Below, piece by piece: positions 34,173-46,348 of a stretch of DNA of 64,000 bases (position 1 is the stretch's first letter; each line of letters begins with the position of its first letter). The translations under genes and the position numbers were made by a program. Under the pieces are notes generated by a model. That model ran no database searches. It was not told the origin of the DNA and saw nothing but the letters and a program-made list of their open reading frames with translations. This DNA is from Siphonodentalium dalli (Eukaryota; Mollusca; Scaphopoda; Gadilida; Siphonodentaliidae), in NCBI GenBank assembly GCA_032622095.1, contig CP136067.1, positions 122,859,030 to 122,923,029 on the forward strand. The letters run 5' to 3'.

Positions 34173-34697
34173 AGCGTACCAAAATTTGCCATATATGACC
34201 TCAAGGGAGACCGATGAAAATTGTTTTTATTATGCACAGGTCTGTTCCTGAATAAACACATTTCCTTCGTCTCAGGCCATTCATATCATCTTTTTCAAGA
34301 ATCGGACGACATCGACATCACACGATGTAAATGACATTTGCCTTAGAATTATAAAATAAAAGCATCACACATGTTTCTGAATATTTTTATTTTTTTTTTT
34401 TCAATTAATGGATTTATGGACTCGTGATGTGTAATAAACACAGAACAACACATGTTATGTGTATACATTCTAATTAACCCAGAATTTTCCAGCAGTTCAA
34501 AACTCAATCCACAATTAATCTACAATTAGAAAGTTAACATAGATTTCTGTTGAAGTTGTAATGTTTTAATAATGGGCATTTGAAGTGGTATTCTATACAT
34601 TTCTTGAAAAATTATATATTTCTTAAATTCTTCAAAATTCAAAAACCTCCCTCATCATATTTCCCTTTATATTTGGCTGAGAACACAAGTATTCTTA
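34173..34697. other. Intergenic AT-rich stretch
   Basis: Between the fold-back element and the first A2 MITE. Nothing recognisable on either strand. The minus strand was searched here for the missing MTERF3 tail without success. Confidence 0.5.
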
Positions 34698-34962
34698 TTA
34701 ACCCTTCCATGACTGGAGCTTCCTGAATTTTTGCGAAAACCTGTGCCAATGCATTCTCTTATATATGCGAGTCACCCATAGGGTGCCTCACATATACCAT
34801 AAGAGAATGCATTGGTCTAACAATATTTACATTGATCTTGTTAGCCAATGCATTCTCTTATATATGCGAGGCTCCTTATGGGAGACTCGCATATATAAGA
34901 GAATGCACAGGTGCAGGGTCCTTAATGCTGCACCAGCGCAGCTCTTATCACGAAAGGGTTAA
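34698..34962. mobile_element. TTAA MITE A2 (TTAACCCTTCCATGACTGGA ends)
   Basis: Left TTAACCCTTCCATGACTGGA, right CACGAAAGGGTTAA. Two hairpin cores at 34743-34816 and 34845-34910 are joined by a short AT-rich linker. Length 265 bp. Confidence 0.88.
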
Positions 34963-35200
34963 ATGGCCTTAAATATATGTGATATATGTGTAGAACTATG
35001 TTGTGCACAAAGTAAACTTAATTGTCCAAATGGGGAAATTAAACATAATCATCGGAATTCTCTGCAGCCAATACAGACGCTTGGAAATACACAAGTACCT
35101 CGAGGCACAAATGCTACTATAAATCTGGTTTCCTGTGGAAAATTTGTTTGGCGTTTTTGTGTGGTCTTGGTTTCTAGTACCCACAATTTGGGGTTTTTTT

Positions 35201-35447
35201 TTAACCCTTCCATGACTGGAGCATCCTGAAATTTTGCGAAACCCTGTGCCAATGCATTCTCTTACATATGCGAGTCTCGCATATATAAGAGAACACATTG
35301 GCCTAACAATATTTACCTTGACCTTGTAAGCCAATGCATTCTCTTATATATGCAAGGCTCCCAATGGGAGACTTGCATATATAAGAGAATGCCCTGGCAC
35401 GGGTTCTTTAATGCTGCCCCAGCACAGTTCCCGTAATGAAGGGTTAA
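35201..35447. mobile_element. TTAA MITE A2
   Basis: TTAACCCTTCCATGACTGGA left, AATGAAGGGTTAA right; two hairpin cores (35246-35302, 35331-35398). It lies 238 bp after the previous A2 copy in the same orientation. Confidence 0.88.
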
Positions 35448-35849
35448 GTCATTCACTGTATGCTCTTGTGTAAGATGTGTTAATACAGACATGTCTTCTG
35501 ATTAAATAGTTCGCAGAATTTAGCTATTGAATAGCTGTGTAATAATTGAGGATCTCCAAGAGATCTTATTGAATGTAATGGATGACCCAATGTTAAGAAG
35601 AGAACAAAATTTCAAAGGCAAACCGAATTAGTCCAAAATGTAAACGCTAATCACCCGTGACATAGTGATCTGAAACTCATAAGTATTTGTAACATTTATG
35701 TTATTAACTTGTCAATACTTTTCCTGTTTACAGTTGAAACAAGACTGATGACCTTTCATGTTTAATTTATTTTCAAAATATATTTACTTGGAAGATAGTG
35801 GAAGAACATTGACCAAATATAAGTACTCGCCCATTCACATTCAAGTCTG

Positions 35850-35955
35850 GATATAGTGTGTCTGATTTGCATAATGAGGTTCCCAGAGGGTGAATTTAGT
35901 TATGCTACCCCGCATCACCAAATTCACCCTCTCAGAACCACTTACTGCAACAAGC
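35850..35955. mobile_element. Family B short fragment
   Basis: AAGTCTGGATATAGTGTGTC with GAGGTTCCCAGAGGGTGAAT and a short complement. The interior is deleted. Confidence 0.7.
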
Positions 35956-36270
35956 TAGTGGCAGCCAATCCAAATACTAAAAAAAAAATTCATTTCAATT
36001 GGGTTTGTTTATCGCATTACGGTTAGCCAGTTGACCATTTATTCAACCAAATGGTTCTCAACTGAATATTTGGGTACCTTTTTTAGCACTGGGCATTTCA
36101 TAGACAAATTATTCTTTATGATTACACAAAACATTCGCTCGACAAAATTTATTGATAACAGATTAAGGAAATTGGCTTCTAACAAACTAATCTAATATTT
36201 CACTACCAATAACCTACAACATCTCTAAACTATCTAAAATAACTAACTAATGACCTAACGAAGACAATTG

Positions 36271-36587
36271 TTAACCCTTCCATGACTGGAGCATCCTGAT
36301 ATTGTGCGAAAACCCTGTGCCAATACATTCTCTTATTATTATTCAGCATTAAAGATCCTGTGCCAGTGAATTATCTTATATATGCGAGTCTCCCATAGGG
36401 AGCCTCGCATATATAAGCGAATACATTGGCCTAACAATATTTATCTTGACCTTGTGTAAGCCAGTGAATTCTCTTGTATATGTGAGGCTCCCTATGGGAG
36501 ACTTGCATATATAAGATAATATAAGAAAATACACTGGCAAGGATCTTTAATGCTGCACCAGCGCAGCTCCCGCCATGAAAGGATTAA
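36271..36587. mobile_element. TTAA MITE A2
   Basis: TTAACCCTTCCATGACTGGA left, CATGAAAGGATTAA right. It holds two full cores plus a partial third core-like piece near 36318, which explains the greater length. Confidence 0.85.
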
Positions 36588-36637
36588 ATGACAAACCAGA
36601 AAAAAACATTTCAATTGAGTGCATTGATGTCAATTGT

Positions 36638-36730
36638 TTAACCCTTTATTTACTAAATGGATTCTCCCATCAGTTATAAAAGTATATATTATTGGAATGG
36701 TCTATTATTCATTTAGAGGGATGTTCAGGA
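36638..36730. mobile_element. TTAA family A5, left part
   Basis: TTAACCCTTTATTTACTAAA then GATTCTCCCATCAGTTATAA and GGAATGGTCTATTATTCAT. Matches the complement of 24990-25106. A similar start lies at 30582. Confidence 0.65.
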
Positions 36731-36822
36731 TTGCGAGTCACTGACAGATCACTTAGGTATATTATCTAAAGACAGCGTACATCTATCTCTTTTCCAAACT
36801 TTTTGTATTAGTTTCATGAATA

Positions 36823-37073
36823 TTAAAACCTTTCATGACGGGAACTGTGCTGGCGCAGCATTATATATCCTGTGCCAGTGCTTTCTCTTATATATGCCAG
36901 TCTCCCTTAAGGAGCCTCACATATATAAGAGAATGTACTGGCTTACAATGTCAAGGTAAATATTGTTTGGCCAATGTATTCTCTTATATATGGGAGACTC
37001 TGAATATGTAAGAGAATGCATTGGCACAGGGTTTTCGCAAAATTTCATGAATCTCCAGTCATGAAATGGTTAA
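36823..37073. mobile_element. TTAA MITE A2, inverted orientation
   Basis: Left TTAAAACCTTTCATGACGGG, right CCAGTCATGAAATGGTTAA. Two hairpin cores. Reversed relative to the three A2 copies just upstream. Confidence 0.85.
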
Positions 37074-37454
37074 ATAATAATTCTGAGTCCCAGAAACCCG
37101 ACAACAGGAGCTTCTGACACTATGAAATATTTGTTTTCTCCAATTGCTTTCTGTGAACCGGGACAAAAAATGTGACTATTTTTAGAACATTATTAACAAT
37201 TGATTGTTTGGAAATGTCATTTAAAACACTTCTAAGTGAAATATGTGTATCAACAGATGTTTTTCTTGTGTGTTTTTTGTAATAATAATTCAAATGTGCC
37301 TTGAAAATGAATTGCATAAATAGTTTGTTGTTTGACGTGCTGCTAGGAAGAGATAGACCATTAATGTTTATTAAAGTTGTGATTGCAAGCATGGTAATTG
37401 AAAGGTGAATTATTTATAGTTGCTTTGACTCATGATATTTGAACAGCCATAGAT

Positions 37455-37800
37455 ACAGATTGCAAAATGAGGTCCCCAGAGGGTGAATTTAGTGAAGCTA
37501 TCCTGCACAGATGGCTAGCATCACTAAATTCCCCCTCTGGGGATCTCATTCTGCTTAGGCCTCATCTTTATTATAAAATTAATAAATTTATCTTTTTTAG
37601 TTTAGTTTCTCTATATCACCAAATTTGCAGATGACACAATGGAAAATCAAGGTGCCCAATAGGTGCACATCGCCATCTTCTAGGAGCTTAAATATGTGTC
37701 AATGTCTCCCATCGCAGATGAGGCCATGCAGAATGTGGTTCCCAGAGGAAGAATTTGGGGGACATCATTCTGCTAATTTCCAGCACCATATTTTGAGTCC
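37455..37800. mobile_element. Family B, long decayed copy
   Basis: One good module (37468-37560), the TTTCTCTATATCACCAAATT middle and a weak second module ending near 37800. Confidence 0.7.
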
Positions 37801-38267
37801 TGCATAAATGTCATGTCATTAAAGATCCACTGTCTGATTTGACACCAAATAATCAGGAAATAATTAAGAATTTCTTAAGCCAATTTTCCGCTTACCAGGA
37901 AAAATAAAAATACCTATATCACCATCATTCATATCACACAGGTATCGTTAAAATAGACAAAATAATCCATAAGTAATATGTCGAAAATTATCACAAAAGC
38001 TTATAATTGAGAGCACTCTTTATTATCTACCGCTTTTAGACGACAGAGGCATGAACGCTCTTTATAAGAGGTGATCCTTGGAATTTTTGCTTGGTTGACA
38101 AAATTCTTAACTTATTAAAACAATTATGCCACATAATTCCATTCATTTGCTCTGGACAATCCAACGCTAGTACTGAGTTCAGCATAGCCCATGAATGGAA
38201 TCCGCCCCATATAGTAGTTTTATGATGTTAGATCAGACAGGGCACCTTTAACCACTTACAGATGTAT

Positions 38268-38418
38268 CAAGCCTTGAAATAGTGAGCCTGTCATTTGCAG
38301 AATGAGGTCCCCAGAGGGTGAATTTAGCGATGCTACCCCGCTGTGCGAGATAGCATCACTAAATTCACCCTCTGGGAACCTCATTCTGCAAATGACAGAC
38401 TCACTATTTCAAGGCTTG
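38268..38418. mobile_element. Family B MITE, compact 151-bp palindrome
   Basis: CAAGCCTTGAAATAGTGAGC and complement; flanked on both sides by CAGATGTAT (9 bp). Nearly perfect hairpin. Confidence 0.88.
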
Positions 38419-39016
38419 CAGATGTATCAAGTATTCAGGTTTCTAAATATATGTGACATAAATTTCCAAACAAAGGGATTTTAACAGCAAAATTTATGCT
38501 ATTTTTTGTTAATGTCAATGTCACATTTTGGATGCTTGGATAGGATGTACCGGTAGCTGTGACCAATTGACATTTTTCAAATATATATGCCCAGTCCAGA
38601 AATGAATTTGAAAAAAACTTTTGATTTTGATTGGTGTAGAATGCTTTTAAGTAGAAGATTATTTTTCACGAATGCTACAGAATGCTAGGCTTTATATGTC
38701 CATAATCTAGTGCTTGAAATATACACCTGTCCACCTGTCATTGTTTTTGGTGACAAGTACAGTAGATTTTTGTGCTTCCTGCCACCAATGACAGGCGAGC
38801 TTAATCTGCTGGCCTCTGCTTGATGGTAGAATACTATCTACATATACTTATGTCAGTTTTATTCATATAAATTTTGCAAATTTATCAAATTATTGATATA
38901 GAATGAAATCATCATATCTGTCCACTCTTAAGAATTATGATCCCACAAACAAGTAGAAATTTCAGAAATTTTGAAATTTAAGAAAAATTTGGCCCTGATT
39001 TAGTCATGTATAAACC

Positions 39017-39440
39017 AAGCCTGGAAATAGTGTGTCTGACATTTGCAGAATGAGATCCCCAGAGGGTGAATTTAGTGATGCTACCCTGCACAGTGGGCGA
39101 GCATCACCAAATTCACCATCTGGGGACCTCATTCTGCTCGGGCCTCATCTTCGGGAAATATCTGTAGTCTCAAATCATCATTGTTTTTAGTTACTTTTTC
39201 CCCTTCTGTTCAGTTTCTATATCCCCTAATTTGCAGAAGATAAAATGCATAATCGAGGTGACAAATCACCAACTTGAATTGGGGAACTTAAATCTGATCC
39301 TTGGTCTCCCATAGCAGTTGAGGCCTAAGCAGAATGAGGTTCTCAGAGGGTGAAGTTGGTGACGCTAACCCGCTGTGCAGGATAGCGTTACTAAATTTGC
39401 CCTCGGGGGACCTCATTCTGCAAAAGTCAGACACACTATA
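39017..39440. mobile_element. Family B, long copy
   Basis: CAAGCCTGGAAATAGTGTGT at the left; ACACTATATACATGCTTG at the right. Two palindromic modules are separated by about 160 bp with AATCTGATCCTTGGTCTCCC. No clean TSD. Confidence 0.8.
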
Positions 39441-39534
39441 TACATGCTTGGTTTAAGCAGACAGTTTGCAAAGACAACTCACATGTGAGTGTTACAAATG
39501 CTTTTAATCCTTTATACATTGGAATGAACTTATT

Positions 39535-39771
39535 CAGTCATTTGGGAGTTGCTCTGGTGCAGCATTAAAGACCCTGTGCCAGTGCACTCTTATATATGCA
39601 AGTCTACAATATGGAGCTTCACATATATAAGAGAATGCACTGGCTTACAAGATCAAGTTAAATAATTTTAGGCCAATGCATTCTCTTATATATGCGAGGC
39701 ACCCTATGGGAATGCATTGGCACATGGTTTTCGCCAAAAAAAATCGGAAAGTTTCAGTCATCAAAGGGTTA
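39535..39771. mobile_element. TTAA MITE A2, left end decayed
   Basis: Two hairpin cores (39578-39650; partial at 39672-39720) and the right end CAGTCATCAAAGGGTTAA. The left TTAA end is lost. Confidence 0.72.
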
Positions 39772-39824
39772 ATCTTTTTGCAGACTATGTCTTTAACTTA
39801 GCAGCAGCATTGGATCAAGTGTTA

Positions 39825-40037
39825 CAGTAATGCCCTAAGTAATCGACTCCTTAAACACATCAGAATTATGGGTAACTTTTCAGGATTTAGTCGGAAATAT
39901 GGCTTGTTGCCATTCATCGGAAAGGTCTTACTGAGAGCTTTCCGATGAATGGCAACAAGCCATATTTCCGTCTAAATCCTGAAAAGTTACCCATCATTCT
40001 GCTGTGGTTAAGGAGTCTATTATTTAGGGCATTACCG
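39825..40037. mobile_element. Family C MITE flanked by 43-bp direct repeats
   Basis: CAGTAATGCCC ... GGGCATTACCG with TA flanks. A sequence of about 43 bp (TATGTCTTTAACTTAG ... GATCAAGTGTTA) occurs on both sides, far longer than the usual TA duplication. Confidence 0.87.
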
Positions 40038-40196
40038 TATGTCTTTAACTTAGTAGCAGCATTGGATCAAGTGTTAAGTGCTTGGTCTTGGTTATGTTTG
40101 ATTGTTAATATGTTGATTGACTTGCATGAGGTGTGTGTGTTGTATTTATTATTGCCTGGTATTTATAATGTAACTTATGATCGAGTAATAAATGAT

Positions 40197-40330
40197 GCAT
40201 GCTTGAACAAACATTATTGTTGTAATCGTCTTGTCAATCCATCATCCCAAATGCAAAGGGGCGGCAGCTTGAACAAACATTATTGTTGTAATAGTCTTAT
40301 CAATCCATCATACCAAATGGAGAGAGAGAG
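40197..40330. repeat. Direct repeat of about 60 bp
   Basis: GCTTGAACAAACATTATTGT followed by AATCCATCAT(C/A)CCAAATG occurs twice, then a (GA)n run. Confidence 0.85.
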
Positions 40331-40599
40331 ATAATCTTTTATTAACGTGACATGTGCATCTACAATACATAAATATACTACATAAACAAATAATGATATA
40401 GCACCCGGCCACATGGGGCCTATAAGTCACGCTTATAGTATGTAATTGCATGCGTGCGATGTTCAGAGGCATTGCATTTAAAATTCTTGGGATTATCGTT
40501 CATCCATATCTATATATCGGGAAAAACATATATATATATCATGAGAGTGATCATTAACAATTATATACAATATGGCGTTTATCATTCCAAGAATTATTT

Positions 40600-41000
40600 A
40601 TAGAGGCAATTTTTTTGATCAAAAAGGAATTTTGCTAACTGACGTGGATATGAAATTATTTCAGTCAATGCATCATTGTTATTTTCATCAGTAATAGTAA
40701 TATCAACAGGAATAGAATTCAGGAGCCGAGACCGTAAGTGTGTGTACATGGGGGGCGGGATGGGGAGGGCAGTGGCAGCATAAAATCATGAATAAGATTC
40801 TCAAACAATTCATTTCCTTGTATATCAGGGGATTGACTGTGCAAAATATATAACAATTCTCAAACAAACCTTCTCAAACTGATACAATCATCTGTCAATT
40901 CATGGTTTTGTATGGAAGGGTGGTTGCAGCTTAAAGTAATAACTAACAAGTCATCATCCTGTATGGAAGGGCAGAAATATGCATGACTCAGTGAACACGT
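40600..41000 (-). pseudogene. Coding-like remnant, possibly the 3' end of an old retroelement
   Basis: On the minus strand short conserved-looking stretches appear (CPSIQDDDLLVITLSC; LLNSIPVDITITDENNNDAL; YPRQLAKFLFDQKN) in different frames with stops between. The R-x-(W/L)NS(L/I)P pattern is typical of LINE C-termini. Too broken to classify. Confidence 0.35.
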
Positions 41001-41090
41001 CTTTGGGGGGGGGGGGGGGTTATAATTTCCTATTTAAAAAAAATTCATGTAGGAACACAATGGGATGAGATTCCCACATACAACATTTAA

Positions 41091-42110
41091 AGGTGCTCAA
41101 TTCGATCAGACGGTCCCCATATCATCAAGATACATCAACAACAACATTTCTTCAAAATACACTTTAGTTATCAGAATCGATTTATTGCAACGAAATAATG
41201 CTAACCACTGTCAACTATGGTATCTAAGGCCCGTTTTATACGTCGAGCCAGACACAGGTTGAGCCAGCCTAACTAGTGTGAAAATGACAAAGTCCAAGAT
41301 AGCGCGACGGGAGCACGATGTATAAAACCAACTGGCTCGTCAGAATTTCTCTGGCACGACCCGACATGCTACACGTCTGTGGCTCGACGCTGTTCTATAC
41401 GACGTGCTAAACATGGGTCGCGCTACTTCTGCGTAAGATGATTCAGGAAACATCACTCCCCATTTAGGACCCCTTTGGTGGAGATCATGCGCATTTTGTA
41501 GTTTTTGGCGTCATTACGCCATCTGTTGCATCCTAGCGCGACCCGTGTCTGGCACATCGTATAAAACAGCGTCGGGCCACAGACGTGCCAACCCTTAGCC
41601 ATTGTAAATATGCATTGAAGGCCATTGTACGGTAATATATATGGGGACATGCATGTATTGACTGACACAGGACATTTCGCAAAATCAGGGAATAAATATA
41701 TTGTGGAGATATATAAGGTGCAAGGGAGATGAATGACAAGATCCCGATTTTGAAACCAACGAAAGCGTAAATTATAGGATTCATGCACTATATAGAAGAA
41801 TAGACACAGTGAGTTTATGGTACATTGTCAGAGGACACTATCATGGCCAATTTTAGTGAACTTCCCAAGGGAAATAATTATAGCAGACAGTATTTTGTAT
41901 CAGAAATGCTGAAATTGTTCGAAATATACGATTACAGCACGTGCCAGCTGGCTTGACGTATAAATCAAACAAATGTAACACGAGCCAGAGATGCGCCAAT
42001 GTCGGGCCAGGGGAAGATAGCACGACCAGTGTTTGGCGCTACGTATAAAATGGGCCTATATTTCCCAAAATATAAGTTTCTTTATCAAATTTCTATAGAA
42101 ACTTCTTCAC
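41091..42110. mobile_element. Family G element split by another element
   Basis: TTAA then AGGTGCTCAATTCGATCAGA at the left. The G interior (CACTGTCAACTATGG) breaks at 41226 and resumes after 42057. The right terminus is not clear. Confidence 0.65.
41227..42057. mobile_element. GGCCC-terminus element nested in family G
   Basis: AGGCCCGTTTTATACGT left, ACGTATAAAATGGGCCT right. Many internal (G)TATAAAAC-type motifs and CGAGCCAGACAC/CGTGCCA words in both senses, so the whole 831 bp can fold back. The TSD is uncertain (TA-like). Confidence 0.72.
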
Positions 42111-42119
42111 ATAGATTCT

Positions 42120-43080
42120 TTCTTTTTAGCTCAACTTTACTTTGTAAAGTTTGAGCTATTGCCATGGCTTGGTATCTGTCGTCCGTGTGAGGGTGTGTGT
42201 GTGTGCATGTGATTCGTCAACAATTTCCTTTAGCATGGGCTACAGGTCGTACCTTTGGTCGGATCATTATGTAATTTGTCATAGTTGTTGACATTGACAT
42301 GTAGATGGGAACGAGTCATTTTGGGGTCACTCGAAAAAAAAAACATGGCCACCAGCAGCCATCTTGGATTTAAACATTCAATCCATTAGCACGGGCCACA
42401 GGTCGTACTGTTCGTCTGATCATCATGAAATTTGTCATGGATGTTAATATTGACATGTAGATGGGAACGAGTCATTTTGGGGTCATTCGGCCAAAAAACA
42501 TGGCCGCCAGCAGCCATCTTGGAGTTTACTCTTTGCATGACTAAATCCTTTGGTACGGGCTACAGGTCGTACTGTTCGTCTGATCATCATGAAATTTGTC
42601 ATAGATGTTAATATTGAGATGTAGATGGGAACGAGTCATTTTGGGGTCAATCATCGGCCAAAAAACATGGCCGCCAACAACCATCTTGGATTTTACTCTT
42701 TGCATGACTAAATCCTTTGGCATGGGCTACAGGTCGTACCTTTAGTCGGATCATCATGAAATTTGTCACGGATGTTGACAATGACATGTAGATGGGAATG
42801 AGTCATTTTGGGGTCAATGGGCAAAAAAACATGGCCACCAGTGGCCATCTTGGATTTTACTCTTTGCATGACTAAATCCTTTGGTACGGGCTACAGGTCG
42901 TACCTTTGATGGGATCATCATGGCTGTTAACATTGAAATGTAGATGGGAACGAATAATTTTGGGGTCATTCTGCCATAAAACATGTCTGCTGGCAGCCAT
43001 CTTGGATTTTACTCTTTGCATAACTAAATCCTTTGGCACACCCTACAGTCCACTTCCCTCATCTGATCATCACCAAACTT
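42120..43080. repeat. Tandem array, about 155-167-bp unit, 5 copies
   Basis: AAAACATGGCC(G/A)CCAGCA with GCCATCTTGGATTTTACTCT recurs near 42342, 42497, 42664, 42829 and 42980. It opens with TTAGCTCAACTTTACTTTGT. Related to the arrays at 17460-19190 and 45820-45850. Confidence 0.88.
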
Positions 43081-44102
43081 TATATTAATCTTGATATAGA
43101 TCTACTAGATGCAATAAGCTATCAATTTTTATGTTTACCCATACCATGTATGGTAAACATAGTGTCGTTGTCCGGATTGACCACTCGTCGTTCGTTCGTC
43201 CGTCCGTCCGTCTGTCCATAGACACTTCACGTGTAATGCGATAACTCAAACATTTTCTATCCAATCAGAAGCAAATTTTGTATATGGGTATATCAGCCCA
43301 AAATACAGATCGAGTTCGAATTTGGGTTTGATCCGAGTTTTTGTTACAGAGTTATGGCCCTTTTTCTACTTAGAATTCACACATTCTGCCATAACTCAAA
43401 CATTTTTTATCTGATTGGAACCAAAATACAGATCTAGTTCGAATATGGGTTTGATCCGATTTATTTTAAAGGAGTTATGACCCTTTTTCGAAGAAAAAAA
43501 TTGAAAAAAATATTGATTTAAAAAAAATATATATTTTTAACTTTTATAATAATAATAAAAAAAATGTCATTGACATTGTCATTTGTTTTCATTTAGATAT
43601 TGATGATTATGATACAAGTTGATAAAAAGATTTCCAATGTGTCCCTTTAATTTTTTAAAATAATTAAAAACAATTATAACCATTATAACTCTGCCAAGGG
43701 TACCCCGAATCACCACACCAAATTTGATTAAATCGGTCCAAAATCTTGTGTTATGTACTGGTAAATCTGTTTGGAGCAACATTAAATCCAATTCACCAAT
43801 TGCATTTGGACTACTTAGCTATTGATAAAGCTATATTATTTTCTGATGTCTCTTATGCCAATGTGCAAATAATCTGATAAAGAAGCCTGTGGTATCTAAT
43901 TTAAAATAAAGATTCAACAATAAACATCACATGATATTAACAGTAGACTTGGACATCTGTGCTGCAGAGTTATATCTTCAGATGGTCTGATATCATTATA
44001 ATTGTTATTGGTTTAATAGAGGTCAGTGTTCAACATAAACAATTCCTGTGATTTTTTGACAGCTGTGCTATATAATTGATATTAATGGGTCAGTGGTGAG
44101 GT
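43081..44102. other. Repeat-derived intergenic sequence
   Basis: A (CGTC/CGTTC)n patch at 43185-43220 is followed by ATAACTCAAACATTTT units and an AT-rich slope. Resembles the tail of a molluscan tandem repeat. No gene. Confidence 0.5.
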
Positions 44103-44220
44103 AGTCCAAGTCTTCTTGTACTAAAACCAGCTAAGATATTGGGATGGCGATGCTGGTGTTTAAACACCAGCATCGCCATCCCAATATCTTAGCTGGTTTT
44201 AGTACAAGAAGACTTGGACT
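44103..44220. repeat. 118-bp perfect palindrome, no spacer
   Basis: Two arms of 59 bp are exact reverse complements and meet at TTTAAA (44159-44164). No mismatch is visible. Flanks: CAGTGGTGAGGT before it and CACTGGTGAGGT shortly after (one mismatch). Confidence 0.93.
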
Positions 44221-44327
44221 AGTGGACACTGGTGAGGTTGCTTATCTGTATACTAGGACACATTATTATTGTAAACTTAAATTGGACTCTCTTAACCCAA
44301 GTATTCCATGTCCAGGGCACACCTACA

Positions 44328-44415
44328 CATTTAACCCACTTGCTGGCTGTGGCGGTTTAGCATTACAGATCCTGTACCAGTGCATTCTCTTATATAAATA
44401 CCAGTGACCCATAAA
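44328..44415. mobile_element. A2 fragment
   Basis: TTTAACCCACTTGCTGGCTG followed by half a hairpin core ending near ATAAATACCAGTGACCCATA. Truncated. Confidence 0.6.
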
Positions 44416-44600
44416 TTCCAATAATTTGTGTTGTGTACATTTGTCTATAATAGTACATAACAGTATACTCTATAATTCAACAACAAAACTCTCATTTATC
44501 CGATCATATTAAATTTTTATCGCCAAGGGATGGGTTAACATCTGCCGATTGTGATCGGCCTCTCGTTTTTTAATTTCATTGGAATAATAGCTGTCAGGAA

Positions 44601-45812
44601 CAGGGTTGTCAAAGTACCGACGGTACCACAACTTGCGGTACCGGTTCTGTACTGATGTTCAGTACCGCAAACCGGGTCGGTATCGGTACTCATTGGGTGG
44701 ACTTTTATACGGCAAATAACTTTTGTTTCGTGGGGTTCCATCATCAATTATTCATTAAGTTCGAGGTTTAGTCAAACAACGAAAATTAAAATCGCAACGA
44801 CATTTACGATTAAGTTGTTGTCTGCGGCGGTTTTCGGCAAGTCGCAAAGGGAGGATTTAAAAAAAAGACGGAATACAGAGTGGAACGAATGTAGACATGT
44901 ATGTTTGACTACTGGGTCGGCTAACATTGTAGACTTATATGGATACACGGTACACCATTTTATTTGCGTGGTAATTAATTAGAGAACTCACTAATTGGCC
45001 ATATTACTCGCATGTTGTTATTTCATAAATGATGTCACCCAATGAAACCAAAGTCGATACCAGTAAGCCTAGTTGTAGTTGGCTAGTTCGAAAATTTGAA
45101 ATAGATTTAGAGAGAAAATTGTCAAATACACTCTGTGTCTGTAACATTAACTTTATATGACAATAAAAGTTAAAACAAGGGAAAATAAAACTCAATAGAT
45201 GTCATTCATGTGATCATAAGAATCATACTCGGGTAACTATGCCCTGGTTGCCCATACCTCCATGTCACGACTCACAACTCACAAATATCCTGTCATTCGA
45301 GTTATACAGTGTCAACATCCATGTCATCATATATATATCCATCGATGGTAATTCGGGTGTTTGGCACTTTTGCGCCTAGTAACCTTGTCGGTGCCCAACA
45401 GACTCCTCTCAAATGATGCATGTGTCATAAATTGATACCGCGAAACGGCACATGCAGAATTGCATCCGGCGGCATTGCAGCCGCATCCGCATCCAAGAAA
45501 TACAGTTATCACAAGCGCCTACATAATGCATGCATTCTGTCAATTTAGTGACAAGTTGTCATAGTGCGGCATACTGTGCCTTTGACATTTGAATGTGCTA
45601 AGTTGCTAACGATATCACGATGAGCAATCGCAGTTTTGTTTGGCGCGATGTTGAGCTGCTTAATTAACCCTTTATATTTGTTAAGATGTATATTAATAGA
45701 AATCAACAATCAGTACCGAGAACCGTCGGTACTCGACATCAGAACCGGTAACGATTTAATTCCTGATTACCACCGGTTCCGGTACCGGTACCAGTACCTA
45801 TTGACAATCCTG
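44601..45812. mobile_element. hAT-type element, 1212 bp, TSD GTCAGGAA
   Basis: Termini CAGGGTTGTCAAAGTACC and GGTACC...TTGACAATCCTG; TSD GTCAGGAA at 44593-44600 and 45813-45820. Both ends are rich in GGTACCG-like subterminal words. No transposase recognised. Confidence 0.92.
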
Positions 45813-46099
45813 GTCAGGAACCATCTTGATTTTTACTTTGTATACTAGTACATATATATCTCTCCATGTTGATAATCTAGTATCGCTTAGACCTTTCAAC
45901 TTTCCGCATTACTAATGGCTCCATTGACTGTAACATATGAAATTATTCCCTTTCCAAGTTGAGCTACAGTGTCATTGACACTTTCATTTAGTTTAGTTTC
46001 TCTGCATCTCTGCATTTCTCTGCAATTGGCAGATGACAAATTGCATAATCGAGGTTCCCAATGGGTGTACATTACAATATTCACCAGTTGGGAACTTCA

Positions 46100-46250
46100 A
46101 TCTGAGTCTTTGTCTCCCATAGCATATGAGTCCATGCAGAATGAGGTCCCCAGAGGGTGAATTTGGTGATGCTATCCTGCTGTGTGGTTTAGCATTACTA
46201 AATTCACCCTCTGGGGACCTCATTCTGCAAATGACAGGCACACTAAACTC
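46100..46250. mobile_element. Family B module
   Basis: GAGGTCCCCAGAGGGTGAAT and complement around GATGCTATCCTGC, followed by AATGACAGGCACACTAAACT. An outer end lies near 46255; the other side is decayed. Confidence 0.78.
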
Positions 46251-46348
46251 AGACTTGGTCATATTGCATTGATTACCCACCCACACAAGGGAGAAACAAT
46301 CTGAGTAGCTATGCATTCAACCACATTAGGATTGGCATACTCACAATA

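Noticed and set aside
37120-37392. 90-codon minus-strand frame as the missing MTERF3 C-terminal exon
   Set aside because: Only a vague HISL-like match; none of the expected tail pattern (YDP, PNY, FLKTL-like end) is present.
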